Source: Candidatus Fluviicola riflensis
Lineage (GTDB): Bacteria > Bacteroidota > Bacteroidia > Flavobacteriales_D > Crocinitomicaceae
Length of the DNA: 64,000 bases
Direction of reading: 5' to 3'
NCBI GenBank assembly: GCA_002243285.1
Contig: CP022585.1
Span: forward strand, 2,530,641-2,594,640
Part shown: positions 43,460-52,336 of the stretch, piece by piece
Layout: the number at the start of each line of letters is the position of its first letter
Numbering within the stretch: the stretch's first letter is position 1
The notes under the pieces: generated by a model
What the model was told of the DNA's origin: nothing
The model's input: the letters and a program-made list of their open reading frames with translations, nothing else
Databases searched by the model: none
Position numbers and translations under genes: made by a program

Positions 43460-43486
43460 AAATGCCACCTGATAGGATGGCATTTT
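43460..43486 (-). terminator. Hairpin downstream of the tRNA gene
   Basis: On the minus strand AAATGCCA-type arms (43460-43468 with 43479-43486) pair over a short loop 10 bases past the tRNA 3' end. The T run is weak, so it is a possible processing or termination signal only. Confidence 0.4.
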
Positions 43487-43495
43487 CTGCTTTCG

Positions 43496-43572
43496 TGGTG
43501 GTCCCACCTGGGCTCGAACCAGGGACCCACAGATTATGAGTCTGTTGCTCTAACCAACTGAGCTATAGGACC
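43496..43572 (-). tRNA. tRNA with CAT anticodon (Met, or Ile2 with lysidine)
   Basis: The minus strand folds as a full cloverleaf. Acceptor arm is GGTCCTA with TGGGACC. The D loop is AGCTCAGTTGGTTAGAGC. The anticodon arm is ACAGA-CTCATAA-TCTGT, giving CAT. The T arm is CCTGGTTCGAGCCCAGG. The genomic sequence ends ACCA, so CCA is encoded. CAT can belong to elongator Met or to isoleucine tRNA with a lysidine wobble. The G1-C72 pair rules out the initiator type. Sequence alone here does not decide between the two. Confidence 0.93.
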
Positions 43573-43601
43573 TGAAATAATTGCTTATTTCTGTTGGAGT
43601 G

Positions 43602-43630
43602 CAAATATAGCATTTCTGCTTATTTTTCAA
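43602..43630 (-). promoter_or_regulatory. Promoter of the tRNA gene
   Basis: On the minus strand TTG (43630-43628) and TATATTTG (43609-43602) are 18 bases apart, a close match to the Bacteroidota -33/-7 pattern, about 30 bases upstream of the mature tRNA. Confidence 0.55.
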
Positions 43631-43655
43631 GAAAGTTCGTTTCAAAAGTTGGTAT

Positions 43656-44672
43656 TCAAGCGAAAACAGGTGACTTGCGCGTGCGCATCAATTGCATGAA
43701 CAGAATCGCAAACAACACCGAAGCAAACAACAAATGCGACACCTGCACCAATCCCGGCATATCGGCGTAAGCGAGGCAAACACCGGAAATCAATTCAACC
43801 GCCAGAATCACGTAACTCCAGTAAACACTCTTATGTCCGGCTGTTTTCCAGTTCAACCACACCATAAATGTCATGATCGCCAGAACGGCCCACGAAAAAC
43901 TGCGGTGAATGAAGAACGTCATTCCCAAACGGTCTGACCAGGAATCGCGGCCCAAGCCTTGTTTGGTCAATTCATCGATGTATTCGCGCACTTGCGTTCC
44001 GAGAAACATTTGATAAGCGGTGATCAAAAAGACAATCAAAATGAGCCAGCGCATGGTTTTCGATAAAACCAGTTGCCGTTGCTGCACCGGACTTATCTGC
44101 CGGATAATGACCAATTGCAAAGCAATAATCACCAACGCTAAAAACATGTGAACGGTAATTGTCCACGGCACCAGGTTGGTGGCGACAACAATGGAACCGA
44201 ACCATGCCTGAACACTGAGCAGGATTAGGTTCAGTGTTGCTAAAAACAATAACTTTCGCTTTTTTCGATGCCGGAAAACGGTCCAGATAAAAATCGCTAA
44301 AACGGCATTTCCGGCCAGGAAACCAAAAAGGCGATTGACATATTCGGTCCAGGTTTTTCCGGCGTTAAAGGGTAATTCTTCGTATGTAGCGGGATCTTTT
44401 TTAATCTTTTCAGCTGTTTCCTTCATGCCGATAGCCGAAAGGAAACGCGCAAATTTCTCTACTTTTTTCACACGCTTTTCGCCGTAGATCTCGCGGTAAT
44501 TTTCAGGGAGTTGCTTTTCTGTTGTCGGTGGTACCCAGCTTCCGAAACATTTGGGCCAATCCGGACAACCCATTCCGCTACCGGTGATGCGCACAAAACT
44601 TCCGGCGATGACTACCAAATAAATGAGTACCAACGATACCCAATTCAAGCGAACAAACCCTTTTGTGAACAT
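43656..44672 (-). CDS. ctaA: Heme A synthase (COX15/CtaA family)
   Basis: This 338-residue inner-membrane protein (from ATG 44672) converts heme O to heme A, needed for aa3-type cytochrome oxidase. It starts FVRLNWVSLVLIYLVVIAGS and has the CtaA motifs RITGSGMGCPDWPKCFGSWV (Cys pair of the first extracellular loop), EYVNRLFGFLAG, FLGTQVREYID and VQVSHLLFASVL. About eight helices are predicted. The longer frame starting at 44690 uses TTG and overlaps a -7 box, so the ATG at 44672 was chosen. Confidence 0.92.
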   Translation of the reverse strand: MFTKGFVRLNWVSLVLIYLVVIAGSFVRITGSGMGCPDWPKCFGSWVPPTTEKQLPENYREIYGEKRVKKVEKFARFLSAIGMKETAEKIKKDPATYEELPFNAGKTWTEYVNRLFGFLAGNAVLAIFIWTVFRHRKKRKLLFLATLNLILLSVQAWFGSIVVATNLVPWTITVHMFLALVIIALQLVIIRQISPVQQRQLVLSKTMRWLILIVFLITAYQMFLGTQVREYIDELTKQGLGRDSWSDRLGMTFFIHRSFSWAVLAIMTFMVWLNWKTAGHKSVYWSYVILAVELISGVCLAYADMPGLVQVSHLLFASVLFAILFMQLMRTRKSPVFA

Positions 44673-44687
44673 GCCTTTTTTTGGGTG

Positions 44688-44695
44688 CAAAAATA
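44688..44695 (-). promoter_or_regulatory. -7 promoter element of ctaA
   Basis: The minus strand reads TATTTTTG, matching TAnnTTTG, 15 bases before the chosen ATG (44672). It supports that start over the TTG at 44690. Confidence 0.4.
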
Positions 44696-44802
44696 CGGAT
44701 TATTGATACGGAATCAGCTCATCGTACCTGTTCCTTAGAAAATTCATACCATTCCTGAATTACTCAAAAAAATCAGCTGGTTTCTCTATTACTTTCGCTG
44801 AA

Positions 44803-44819
44803 AGCCTGACGGTCAGGCT
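44803..44819 (+). other. Hairpin in the 5' leader of 44846-45973
   Basis: AGCCTGAC and GTCAGGCT form an 8-bp perfect palindrome around one base. It lies about 26 bases before the ATG and after a TACTTTCG box (one base off the -7 motif, near 44790), so it would be in the mRNA leader. It could hinder or time translation. Confidence 0.4.
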
Positions 44820-44845
44820 CCATAAATTCATTAATAATAATCACT

Positions 44846-45973
44846 ATGTTTAGAAATTACATTTCATTGGTGCTCCTTGCACTCTTCTCACTTTCGGGTG
44901 TTCAACAAGCGAAAGCCCAATGTCCCACAATTACGGTGACGGCTACCGACATATGTCCCAATTACAGTAGCATCTGCGGTTGTGAATCAAGTATGTTGAG
45001 TTTTACCATACCGGGCAATTATAACTACAATGGGGCGACATTGCACTACGCTAACGGAACGCTGATCACTACCGCAGGGGGTAGTCCCGGAAATTACCCA
45101 AGTTTGCAACAATTTTCAACCGGTTTTATGTTCCGGGATTGGAATATCGGGACAAACCCTACTCAATATTACATTTCATTTCAGCTTGATTTAAATGGTG
45201 TGACAATGACTTGTAATTCAGCTCTTTTTACAATCAATCAGGGTAATGCAAATGCTATCCCGTCTTTCAACACACATGCATTGCCTTTAACAAACGGTGT
45301 ACTCTCCGGACAATTCATCACGACCAATTTTTACGCCAACGATCCTATTACGTTTGATGCCAATCCTTCTCAAAACGTCTTTGAGTACACGGTAGATTGC
45401 ACTCCCGTTACTTCTACAGGAACGCCTACCGGAGCAACCGTAACAAATTGGAATGTCTATTATCCTTCTCAGGGAAATATCTTTGATTACTATATGAATT
45501 TACGGGCAATGTTCCCAAATCTGGTGAATCCGTCGGGGATGGTTCTAAACCTATACTACCGCATTCGTATGTACGGAATCGGCTGCAGTGGCAATACCAT
45601 CATGTATGAGAAGATCATTCGGATCAATAATGCCGTTCGACCTGCTCTTCCTCCAAAGTCAGGTATGAGTTTAAACGACGGATCGCTTACGCCGGATGAA
45701 GCAAATGAAAGATCGGCGGCTATTAACTTAAACGCTGCCGGAATAAAAATAGCTCCCAATCCGAATAACGGATCGTTTACCTTGTCAACAGATGAAGTGC
45801 ATAAATCGGCTATAATTACCGTGCAAAGTATGGATGGAAAAGAAGTTTTCCGACAGGAAGAATCGGATTTCCAGCAATTGGTGATCGATTTATCGAACCA
45901 GCCCAAAGGAATGTATGTTTTGACGCTGGAAACATCGGTAGGGCGATCAATAGAAAGGGTCACCGTACTCTGA
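44846..45973 (+). CDS. Secreted cysteine-containing protein with T9SS type A sorting domain
   Basis: This 375-residue protein has a signal peptide (cleavage after QQAKAQ). The mature N-terminus is Cys-rich (CPTITVTATDICPNYSSICGC), suggesting disulfides. The middle is beta-rich with Asn/Thr/Tyr-rich strands and further Cys (CNSA, VDCTP, IGCSG). The last about 75 residues are a T9SS type A domain (IKIAPNPNNGSFTLST, then SMDGKEVFRQEES and PKGMYVLTLE). No ligand-binding family is recognised. A terminator follows at 45997-46030. It is probably surface-exposed. Function unknown. Confidence 0.8.
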   Translation: MFRNYISLVLLALFSLSGVQQAKAQCPTITVTATDICPNYSSICGCESSMLSFTIPGNYNYNGATLHYANGTLITTAGGSPGNYPSLQQFSTGFMFRDWNIGTNPTQYYISFQLDLNGVTMTCNSALFTINQGNANAIPSFNTHALPLTNGVLSGQFITTNFYANDPITFDANPSQNVFEYTVDCTPVTSTGTPTGATVTNWNVYYPSQGNIFDYYMNLRAMFPNLVNPSGMVLNLYYRIRMYGIGCSGNTIMYEKIIRINNAVRPALPPKSGMSLNDGSLTPDEANERSAAINLNAAGIKIAPNPNNGSFTLSTDEVHKSAIITVQSMDGKEVFRQEESDFQQLVIDLSNQPKGMYVLTLETSVGRSIERVTVL

Positions 45974-45996
45974 TTTGATTTTCACTTAAATTAGAG

Positions 45997-46030
45997 AAAG
46001 GTCGTCTGCCTGAGGCGGGCGGCCTTTTTG
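45997..46030 (+). terminator. Rho-independent terminator after 44846-45973
   Basis: AAAGGTCGTCTGCC pairs with GGCGGGCGGCCTTT (several G-T pairs) around TGA, followed by a T run. It lies 24 bases after the stop. Confidence 0.78.
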
Positions 46031-46090
46031 CATAGAAAAAGTGATGTCTCAAAAGTAGGATTGAACACGCAAAACTGCTACTTTCGCCCC

Positions 46091-46864
46091 ATGAATTGTG
46101 TGGTTGTAGGAACAGGATGGCTGGGAGGCCCGCTGGCAGGTTCGCTGGCCGAAAAAGGTCATTCGGTAACAGGAACCCGCAGATCGGTGACACTCATGGC
46201 TAAACGGGCTTACCGCTTGATTGCTTATCCACCTGCAAATCGATTGCTAAAAGAAGAACTGAAAGAAACCGATGTAGTAATTCTGGCATTTCCACCTAAC
46301 CGGAGTTCTGTAGACCAATACACGAACGATTGCATTGCGGTTTGTAAACTCATTTCCCCCGGATGCAAGGTCATTCTCACCAGTTCCACCAGCGTTTACG
46401 AAGTCAAAAGTGGAACATGTTTCGAAGAAGACCTGGTTTATAATCCTGAAAGCACAAACCGCATTCACAGAGCTGAACATACGTTGCGGGAACTGCTTAA
46501 AGATCGTTTGACAATTGTACGTTTTGCCGGACTAATTGGCCCCAACCGGCATCCGGTACGAAATATGATCAAAAGCGGAATTCTTTACTCGGTTAATCAA
46601 CCGGTGAACCTAATTCATCAGCAAGATGCAGTTGGATTAATCGAGTATGTAATTGAAAACCAATTGTGGGGAGAAACGATCAATGGTTGCGCACCCCAAC
46701 ATCCAACGCGCGGGGCATATTATACCTGTATGGCGAATCAACTGGAACTCACACCTCCGTTGTTTGAAGATACTCCGGGAGAATCAAAACTGGTGAGTCC
46801 GGAAAAATCATTGAAATTGGGTTATGTGTACCAATTTCCCGATCCGTTTGATTTCCCGTTATAA
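46091..46864 (+). CDS. NAD(P)-binding oxidoreductase, SDR/epimerase type
   Basis: This 257-residue protein (ATG 46091, rather than an earlier one at 46028) has the dinucleotide-binding loop VVVGTGWLGGPLAGSLAEKG with the G-x-G-x-x-G pattern. A Rossmann core follows: VVILAFPPNRS, VILTSSTSVYEVKSG, RTIVRFAGLIGPNRHPV-like segments (IVRFAGLIGPNRHP). The SSTSVY block resembles the YeeZ/NAD-dependent epimerase group, in which the T/S and Y positions act. Substrate unknown. It is read in the same direction as the preceding secreted gene but is separated by a terminator. Confidence 0.82.
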   Translation: MNCVVVGTGWLGGPLAGSLAEKGHSVTGTRRSVTLMAKRAYRLIAYPPANRLLKEELKETDVVILAFPPNRSSVDQYTNDCIAVCKLISPGCKVILTSSTSVYEVKSGTCFEEDLVYNPESTNRIHRAEHTLRELLKDRLTIVRFAGLIGPNRHPVRNMIKSGILYSVNQPVNLIHQQDAVGLIEYVIENQLWGETINGCAPQHPTRGAYYTCMANQLELTPPLFEDTPGESKLVSPEKSLKLGYVYQFPDPFDFPL

Positions 46865-46881
46865 TGAACCAATGAGTTGAA

Positions 46882-47712
46882 TTACATAGAAGTAATCTTG
46901 TAACTGCTCAATGATTTGGTAGTCGATTCTTCTTTGTATTCGGTCATTATCATGTACGTTTCAGCTACGCCTTTTTTATCGAAGCTCGTAAATTCCATCA
47001 TGATTCCTTTTCCGTTTTCACCTGCAGTTTGTGGCACTCCCATCGCTTTGGCAGCTTTAGTACCGTCGATCCCGATTTCTGAAGTTACCCAGCAATTAGA
47101 AGTATGTTTTTCATCTGTAATAAGGTATTCATCGCAGTTGTAGCCCAAAATCTTTTTGGTCTTCCCGGTTTTTACCATCGTAGCCGTTCCGCTTTCTTCA
47201 GCTTGTTTGTTGGCCATACCAACCGCCATGGAACTGGACATCACCATCGCAGTCATTTCTTTCTCATTCAGCATAATCATCGATTCGTGCGTGAAATCAA
47301 AAATGATGTTCATTTCTGTTCCTGTGACCGACATAATCGCATTATCACTGTAAAAATGCGTCATGTTCAGCTTTTCGGTTTTCGGTTTACTAAGATCCTG
47401 CATTTCGTAAGTGATCTTTTGCGAAAAGGTATAACTTTGGTCGTAACCAGCCGCTGGTGTGCCGCTGGAGGTCATTGGCGCCTGCGTCGAATCCACTTCA
47501 GGTTGAGCTGCTTCTGATGCTGGAGATGGCGCAGGAGCGCTTCGCGGACGATCATTATCATCCAGTTTTTCCTTGTTGGTCCGCGTTGAATTAAAATCCT
47601 GTTGTTCAACTTTGCTTTTGGCTGCGCCGCCTATTGTTTTCAGAAGTCCGTTCTGCCCGTAGAGTGCAGCAGATGACATACTTATTGCGAAGAGGAGTAA
47701 CAAAATTTTCAT
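46882..47712 (-). CDS. DUF4412 domain secreted protein
   Basis: This 276-residue protein (ATG 47712; a longer frame starts at 47778) has a signal peptide (ending ALYGQ). The mature N-terminal part is a Pro/Ala/Ser linker (PRSAPAPSPASEAAQPEVDS). From about 100 the DUF4412-like domain runs to the end (ITYEMQDLSKPKTEKLNMTH, VKTGKTKKILGYNCDEYLI, SNCWVTSEIGIDG). DUF4412 proteins are periplasmic and of unknown role. It converges with the oxidoreductase. Confidence 0.72.
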   Translation of the reverse strand: MKILLLLFAISMSSAALYGQNGLLKTIGGAAKSKVEQQDFNSTRTNKEKLDDNDRPRSAPAPSPASEAAQPEVDSTQAPMTSSGTPAAGYDQSYTFSQKITYEMQDLSKPKTEKLNMTHFYSDNAIMSVTGTEMNIIFDFTHESMIMLNEKEMTAMVMSSSMAVGMANKQAEESGTATMVKTGKTKKILGYNCDEYLITDEKHTSNCWVTSEIGIDGTKAAKAMGVPQTAGENGKGIMMEFTSFDKKGVAETYMIMTEYKEESTTKSLSSYKITSM

Positions 47713-47830
47713 AACCGGTATTTTTTGTAAAGTTAATGCTTCTAAACTTATCACCCGAAGGGAATATGTGAAATCCAATATTCAATGAGCAAATGACGAT
47801 CCAATTAATTTACAGTGAAACATGATTTAA

Positions 47831-47935
47831 CCACAGATGGCACAGATTTTCACAGATTTCGAACTATTCGCCAGCGAATAGTATACAGATTAAATTATAC
47901 AGATTTTTATCTGTGAAAATCTGAGATATCTGTGG
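47831..47935. repeat. Large inverted repeat with CACAGATTTTCACAGAT arms
   Basis: The arms 47831-47858 and 47909-47935 match over 27 positions with four adjacent mismatches. Inside lies a further perfect hairpin CTATTCGC-CA-GCGAATAG (47864-47881). It lies between DUF4412 and the LytTR regulator. A partial copy, CTGTGTAAATCTGTGAAATC, follows the two-palindrome module at about 22604-22625. Confidence 0.65.
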
Positions 47936-47970
47936 CAAAAAATATACCGTGGCAAGTCAATAGAGAAACC

Positions 47971-48696
47971 CTAGTTTATCCCCAACACCTCGAGCAATTC
48001 GAATTTCTTGCTGCGTGAAACGCCGATTTCTTCATTGTTAGTCAAAATCACCGAACCGCCTTCACCGCGAATGTACTTGGCAACATGGTTCAGGTTCACC
48101 AAATGTGAGTTGTGCAGGCGAAAAAAATACGGAAAGTCGACCAATTGTTTTTCGATCTCTTTCAGGGTTTTGGAAACCGTTACTTTGCGGGCCGGTAGCA
48201 CAATCGTCGTATAGTTTCCATCCGATTCACAGCGAATGATTTGCTCTACTTCGATCAGTTCAATACCGTTGAGTGATGAAATTGGAATTTTCGGTTTCAA
48301 CCCAACACTGCTGGCGGTTTGCTGCTTCTTCTCCATTCGTTTCTTTTTCACCCGCTGCACGCTTTCCACCAAATCTGAAGCTTCAATTGGTTTCACCAGA
48401 TAATGCGTGGCGCCGTGCTTAAATCCTTCCAGCGCATATTCGTCATAAGCGGTGGTAAAAATTACATCGGCATCTTTGTATGTGAGCACATTCAGCAGCT
48501 CAAAACCGTTCATTTGCGGCATGGAAATATCCAAAAACAACAAATCGGGCTCTTCGCGATTAATCACTTCTACCGCTTCGATCGGTTGATTGAGTTCGGC
48601 AATGATTTCAACATCCGTGCAAAATTTGCGAATCAGGATGGAAGTCGTTTCCAAACTGTGCTTTTCATCGTCGACAAGTATTGCTCTTAATTTCAT
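47971..48696 (-). CDS. LytTR-family response regulator
   Basis: This 241-residue regulator has an N-terminal receiver domain: acidic pair D9/D10, phospho-acceptor D56 in LLFLDISMP, Thr in VIFTTAYDEYAL and Lys in HYLVKPIEA. It is joined through a Lys/Gln linker to a C-terminal LytTR DNA-binding domain (about 145-241, with IIRCESDGNYTTIVL and FFRLHNSHLVNLNHV). It overlaps the stop of the large sensor kinase gene by 4 bases (ATGA), so the two are a coupled pair. Targets unknown. Confidence 0.92.
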   Translation of the reverse strand: MKLRAILVDDEKHSLETTSILIRKFCTDVEIIAELNQPIEAVEVINREEPDLLFLDISMPQMNGFELLNVLTYKDADVIFTTAYDEYALEGFKHGATHYLVKPIEASDLVESVQRVKKKRMEKKQQTASSVGLKPKIPISSLNGIELIEVEQIIRCESDGNYTTIVLPARKVTVSKTLKEIEKQLVDFPYFFRLHNSHLVNLNHVAKYIRGEGGSVILTNNEEIGVSRSKKFELLEVLGIN

Positions 48697-51600
48697 TTTT
48701 CCTCTATTTCAAAGTTCAATTTAACCAAAGTTCCGATAGGTTGCTTATTATCGTCGTATAAATCCAGTATCTCGAAATCATTTAACCTGCCGGTTCTGCG
48801 CGTAAGTGTGTGTAAACGTTCTTTGGTGATCTGCAATCCGACGGAACCTTCTTTTAATGATGCTTTCCTGTTATTCTTCCGCGCTTTTTGCCGCCCGATC
48901 CCGTTATCACGAACGCTTACGAGTAAATGTCCGCCTTCTTTCCGGAACGAAACGTGAATGTATCCTTTATCATCGGGACGAGGCATCAATCCATGCCAGA
49001 TCGCATTTTCAACAAACGGCTGAATGATCATCGGCGGGAGGTGGCAATCCAAAACGGCTTGTCCGTCGATCTGCAGATCGAACTCAAATCCCTTATCGAA
49101 ACGCAAACGCTCAAATTCCAGGTACAGTTTCAGGGTTTGAATTTCGTCGTAAACAGTGATCATATCCTGTCGCGAGTGATTCAGGATCATACGCAGCAAT
49201 TTGGAAAATTTAGCGATGTAATCCGAAGCACTTTCCACTTCATTTTTCAGAATAAACAAACGAATTGAATTCAGACTATTAAAAAGAAAATGCGGATTCA
49301 TCTGAGCCCGCAAGGCTTTCGACTCCATTTCGTTGATCTGACTATTGAATTCGGTGCGCATGCGTTCAGTGCTTTCTACCCGCCTGATCCGCAAGCGAAT
49401 GTACCACCAGATTCCCATTGTAATTGCGGCAATTGTGAGTGCGATAAACCACCAGCGTTTCCAGAACGGCGGAATAATCTCAAACGAATAAGCAGCAATA
49501 TGCGAGCGTCCGTCTTCCACAATCTTCACCTGGAAAACATATTTTGCACCCGGAAGATTATAATAAGTCGCTTCATCTTTTCCGTTCCCACTGTGCCAGT
49601 TTTTCTCCAATCCTTTGAGGCGGTAACTCACAAAGTTGTTCATGCTGTTGGAATAATCGAGTACCCCGAATTCGAATCCGAGATTGTTTTGATCGAAATC
49701 GAATATCGTTTTGTTTCCGGTAAACGGTTGATCATTTAGTTCTCTTACACGTTGAATATAAGGTTTGGGGACATTGATGTGTGGTAACTTCATTCCGGAT
49801 TTACTTACCACAAAACCATTGTTCTGCAAGAAATACAATTGGTTTTTATGCAGGTGAATTCCGTAAACGTCTGTGATACCATTTTGGTTTTCGAGCGACT
49901 GGATGCGGTAATCGGATCGGTTAATAATCGCAACGCAATTCGGGTTGAGCACCCAAACGTGATTGTGCTGATCAAACAGTAACTGATCCACCCGTTCGGT
50001 TTGCAAACCCATTCTGGCAGTAATACGACGCACAATTTTTTTATATGGAATATCCACCACCAATACGCCATTGGCCATGGTGCCAACCCACAAAATCCCG
50101 TTTTTATCAATCACCATACTTCGCATTTGATCGCGTGGCAGCATTTCGGCAAAATCGGGTTTAAAGAAGGTTTTTGTTTTCAGATCAATGGCACCGATTC
50201 CTTCTTCATAACCGTAATAAAGCGTGGAACCGTAAGTGGCAAAACAGAAAAACCATGAGTCGTGAAGCGGGCCGTTTGACGGATGTTGATTGTTGCGCTG
50301 TACCAGCGTCAATTTATTCGTATGAAAGGAATAATGGAGGATTCCGCCGTATTTCGAGCCAATCCACAGCACAGAATCACCGTCGTTGAATGAAGAAAGT
50401 GGCGTTGTAGCGTGCATGCGTACCTGGTCTTTAAACTGGTCAAAACGCACCAATTCGCGCAAGCCTGATTCCGGATCAAAACGCACAATCCGGTCAGAAG
50501 CAACGATCACATAACCGTTTTTGCCCATGAAATGCGGCCTTGAAAAGGAAAACTCATTGTCGCTCTTCCCTGAAAACAACTGATACGCTTTTCCTTTACC
50601 ATTCCGGTTGAAATAAGCTTCACCGTTATTACTTGAATTGGTAGCAAGCCATTCGTTTTTGGTGGGATGAAAAACAATTTGCTGCAGATCGAACGGATAA
50701 CGCTCATGCCGTCCGAAAATAAGCGATTCATTGTGTACGAAGATGCCGTTTTCGATTCCCGCAATGGCAATTTGTTTGCCGAAACGCGCCATTCGATAAG
50801 GTTTAAAGATCGACTTTTCGGAATCATCGTAATGAATGAACTCTTTGGTTTTGGTGTCGAAGAGCAAAAATTCATAGCTCGTGGCGCACACATATAAGTA
50901 ACGGGTATCCCGCCATTTGAGGTCGGAAATATTGTTACGAAAACCACTTGGCGGCTCTGCAGCCTGGAAAGTAAAGCGGCGGTACAATCCCTGGTTTTTA
51001 TCGAAATACAACAAACCGCCACCCCACGTTCCGATGTACAGGTTTCCTTTACCGTCTTGTTCCAAACAACGCATCGCGCCTTCAAAACCAATTGGTGTAA
51101 GCGTTTCAAGAAACGTTTTTCTACTAACAGGGAAATGTTTCCATTTTTTGGTGCGTTTGTTAAAGGAAAAAAGTCCGTCGAGTGAAGCACACCAAAACAA
51201 TCCTTTTTTGTTGCGGTCTTCAATAACCGACGAAAACAGGTTGGCGTATCTCGGATTGAGATTCGGAAACTGGTCGGTGGGCCGGTAATTGACAAACTGA
51301 TCGCGTTTGGAGTCGTAATAATCGAGTCCGCGGTAGTGTGGACATATCCAGGTTTCATGATCACTATCAATAAAAATGGCGGTTGACCGGTTGTCGGCAA
51401 TTCCGTTCTTTTTTCCTTTTTGGTACTTGTAATTACGAACGTGCAGGGTTTTGGTCGAAATACGAATCAATCCGCCATTCATGGTCGCAGCCCAAACGTA
51501 GCCTTTCGGATCGTAGGAAATACGCATGATACGGTTGGCGCCAATAGTGTTTTTATCGTCGGGATCGTGCTGAAAATGAATGAACCGCTGACCATCGAAA

Positions 51601-51770
51601 CGATCAATACCCTTGTCGGTGGCGATCCAAAGAAAACCTTTGCTGTCGTAAGCTACATCACTTATTTCGTTGGAGATCAATCCATTTTCCCGCGTATAGT
51701 TGGCTACTCCGCGCTGAGCTGCCAGGGGAATTGCAATTGCCAAAAACCAGAAAACGAGAAGCTGTTTCAT
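48693..51770 (-). CDS. Sensor histidine kinase with periplasmic two-component-regulator propeller (Y_Y_Y type)
   Basis: This 1025-residue protein has a signal or N-terminal anchor (to about 20). A long periplasmic sensor of two-component-regulator-propeller repeats (ISDVAYDSKGFLWIATDKGI and similar) follows to about 670, then a Y_Y_Y domain (about 690-765). One transmembrane helix is at about 773-791. The cytoplasmic LytS-type kinase core starts LRAQMNPHFLFNSLNS with the phosphoacceptor H827, followed by the N-box ENAIWHG and G-box DNGIGRQKA. It lacks the AraC domain of hybrid versions. Its partner regulator overlaps its stop by 4 bases. The ligand is probably a polysaccharide or cell-wall fragment by analogy; this is not shown here. 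Confidence 0.9.
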   Translation of the reverse strand: MKQLLVFWFLAIAIPLAAQRGVANYTRENGLISNEISDVAYDSKGFLWIATDKGIDRFDGQRFIHFQHDPDDKNTIGANRIMRISYDPKGYVWAATMNGGLIRISTKTLHVRNYKYQKGKKNGIADNRSTAIFIDSDHETWICPHYRGLDYYDSKRDQFVNYRPTDQFPNLNPRYANLFSSVIEDRNKKGLFWCASLDGLFSFNKRTKKWKHFPVSRKTFLETLTPIGFEGAMRCLEQDGKGNLYIGTWGGGLLYFDKNQGLYRRFTFQAAEPPSGFRNNISDLKWRDTRYLYVCATSYEFLLFDTKTKEFIHYDDSEKSIFKPYRMARFGKQIAIAGIENGIFVHNESLIFGRHERYPFDLQQIVFHPTKNEWLATNSSNNGEAYFNRNGKGKAYQLFSGKSDNEFSFSRPHFMGKNGYVIVASDRIVRFDPESGLRELVRFDQFKDQVRMHATTPLSSFNDGDSVLWIGSKYGGILHYSFHTNKLTLVQRNNQHPSNGPLHDSWFFCFATYGSTLYYGYEEGIGAIDLKTKTFFKPDFAEMLPRDQMRSMVIDKNGILWVGTMANGVLVVDIPYKKIVRRITARMGLQTERVDQLLFDQHNHVWVLNPNCVAIINRSDYRIQSLENQNGITDVYGIHLHKNQLYFLQNNGFVVSKSGMKLPHINVPKPYIQRVRELNDQPFTGNKTIFDFDQNNLGFEFGVLDYSNSMNNFVSYRLKGLEKNWHSGNGKDEATYYNLPGAKYVFQVKIVEDGRSHIAAYSFEIIPPFWKRWWFIALTIAAITMGIWWYIRLRIRRVESTERMRTEFNSQINEMESKALRAQMNPHFLFNSLNSIRLFILKNEVESASDYIAKFSKLLRMILNHSRQDMITVYDEIQTLKLYLEFERLRFDKGFEFDLQIDGQAVLDCHLPPMIIQPFVENAIWHGLMPRPDDKGYIHVSFRKEGGHLLVSVRDNGIGRQKARKNNRKASLKEGSVGLQITKERLHTLTRRTGRLNDFEILDLYDDNKQPIGTLVKLNFEIEEK

Positions 51771-52336
51771 AATTACCCTTGTGAGAAGCTCTTAAGAATT
51801 CATTCAATCATTTTATTTGTTTTCTTTTCCGCTCATATTTCGTTGCTTTTCTAATCCATACCTTTGGGTATGCCCTTCAAAAAGCGCCTCATCTGAACAA
51901 AAAATAAGAACAGGTATTCCTAACCAATAAATTCTTAACAGCTTCTAAAATTGCGCTTTTTTTTCCATTCCACTAAACACGCTGTCCGATTGAATTGTTT
52001 GGTCGTTTCTTTCGTGAGTTTGACTTATTCGATTAGTAAGATGTTTGATTTTGATGCTTAATGTTGGATTATGATTCAGGTAGAAGCTCAATTTTGGGAA
52101 ACCTTGAAGGAATTGAAAATATAAAATTGAAAAGTTGTTTCAGTTTGGATGAAAGATCTTACTCATGAGGAAAAGCCTCATCAAACATTCAACATTAAGC
52201 ATCAAACATTTATAAACATCCGATTCTAACTCTCTTTCATCCATTAAAAAGGACCGTTTAATCAATGATCGACATTTTTGGTACGATAATCGCAGAAAGA
52301 TCACAACTTTTGTATAAATAATTCGTCTAACTTATC
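51771..52336. other. 566-base intergenic region between divergent genes
   Basis: No gene is supported in this gap between the kinase and the PKD protein. It contains CATACC-TTTG-GGTATG (51857-51872, a short hairpin that overlaps a TACCTTTG box) and the repeat copy at 52041-52209. The last 130 bases before the GTG start at 52337 show no exact -7 motif, though CAACTTTTG at 52306-52314 is near it. Confidence 0.6.
52041..52209. repeat. Dispersed inverted repeat, GATGTTGGAT family, copy 3
   Basis: The left arm (about 52041-52073, ATGTTTGATTTTGATGCTTA...) and the right arm (about 52178-52209, CATTCAACATTAAGCATCAA...) share the core GATGCTTAATGTTG in mirror orientation. About 105 bases lie between the arms. 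It lies between divergent genes, so it is not just a terminator here. Compare copies at 1948-2012 and 6349-6497. Confidence 0.65.

Larger units (their letters stand above)
43010..43495. other. 486-base intergenic region upstream of the tRNA 3' end
   Basis: No gene is supported. It is AT-rich on the left. At 43326-43393 two pairs of inverted repeats are interleaved (see repeat feature). AAATGCCA and TGGCATTT (about 43460-43485) form a hairpin that could end the tRNA transcript on the minus strand. Confidence 0.6.

Noticed and set aside
43339..43539. 66-codon plus-strand frame across the tRNA
   Set aside because: It runs through the tRNA on the opposite strand and is a shadow of it.
48693..51770. 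Hybrid kinase-regulator with AraC domain
   Set aside because: The protein ends after the ATPase domain and the regulator is a separate LytTR gene, so it is a classical pair.
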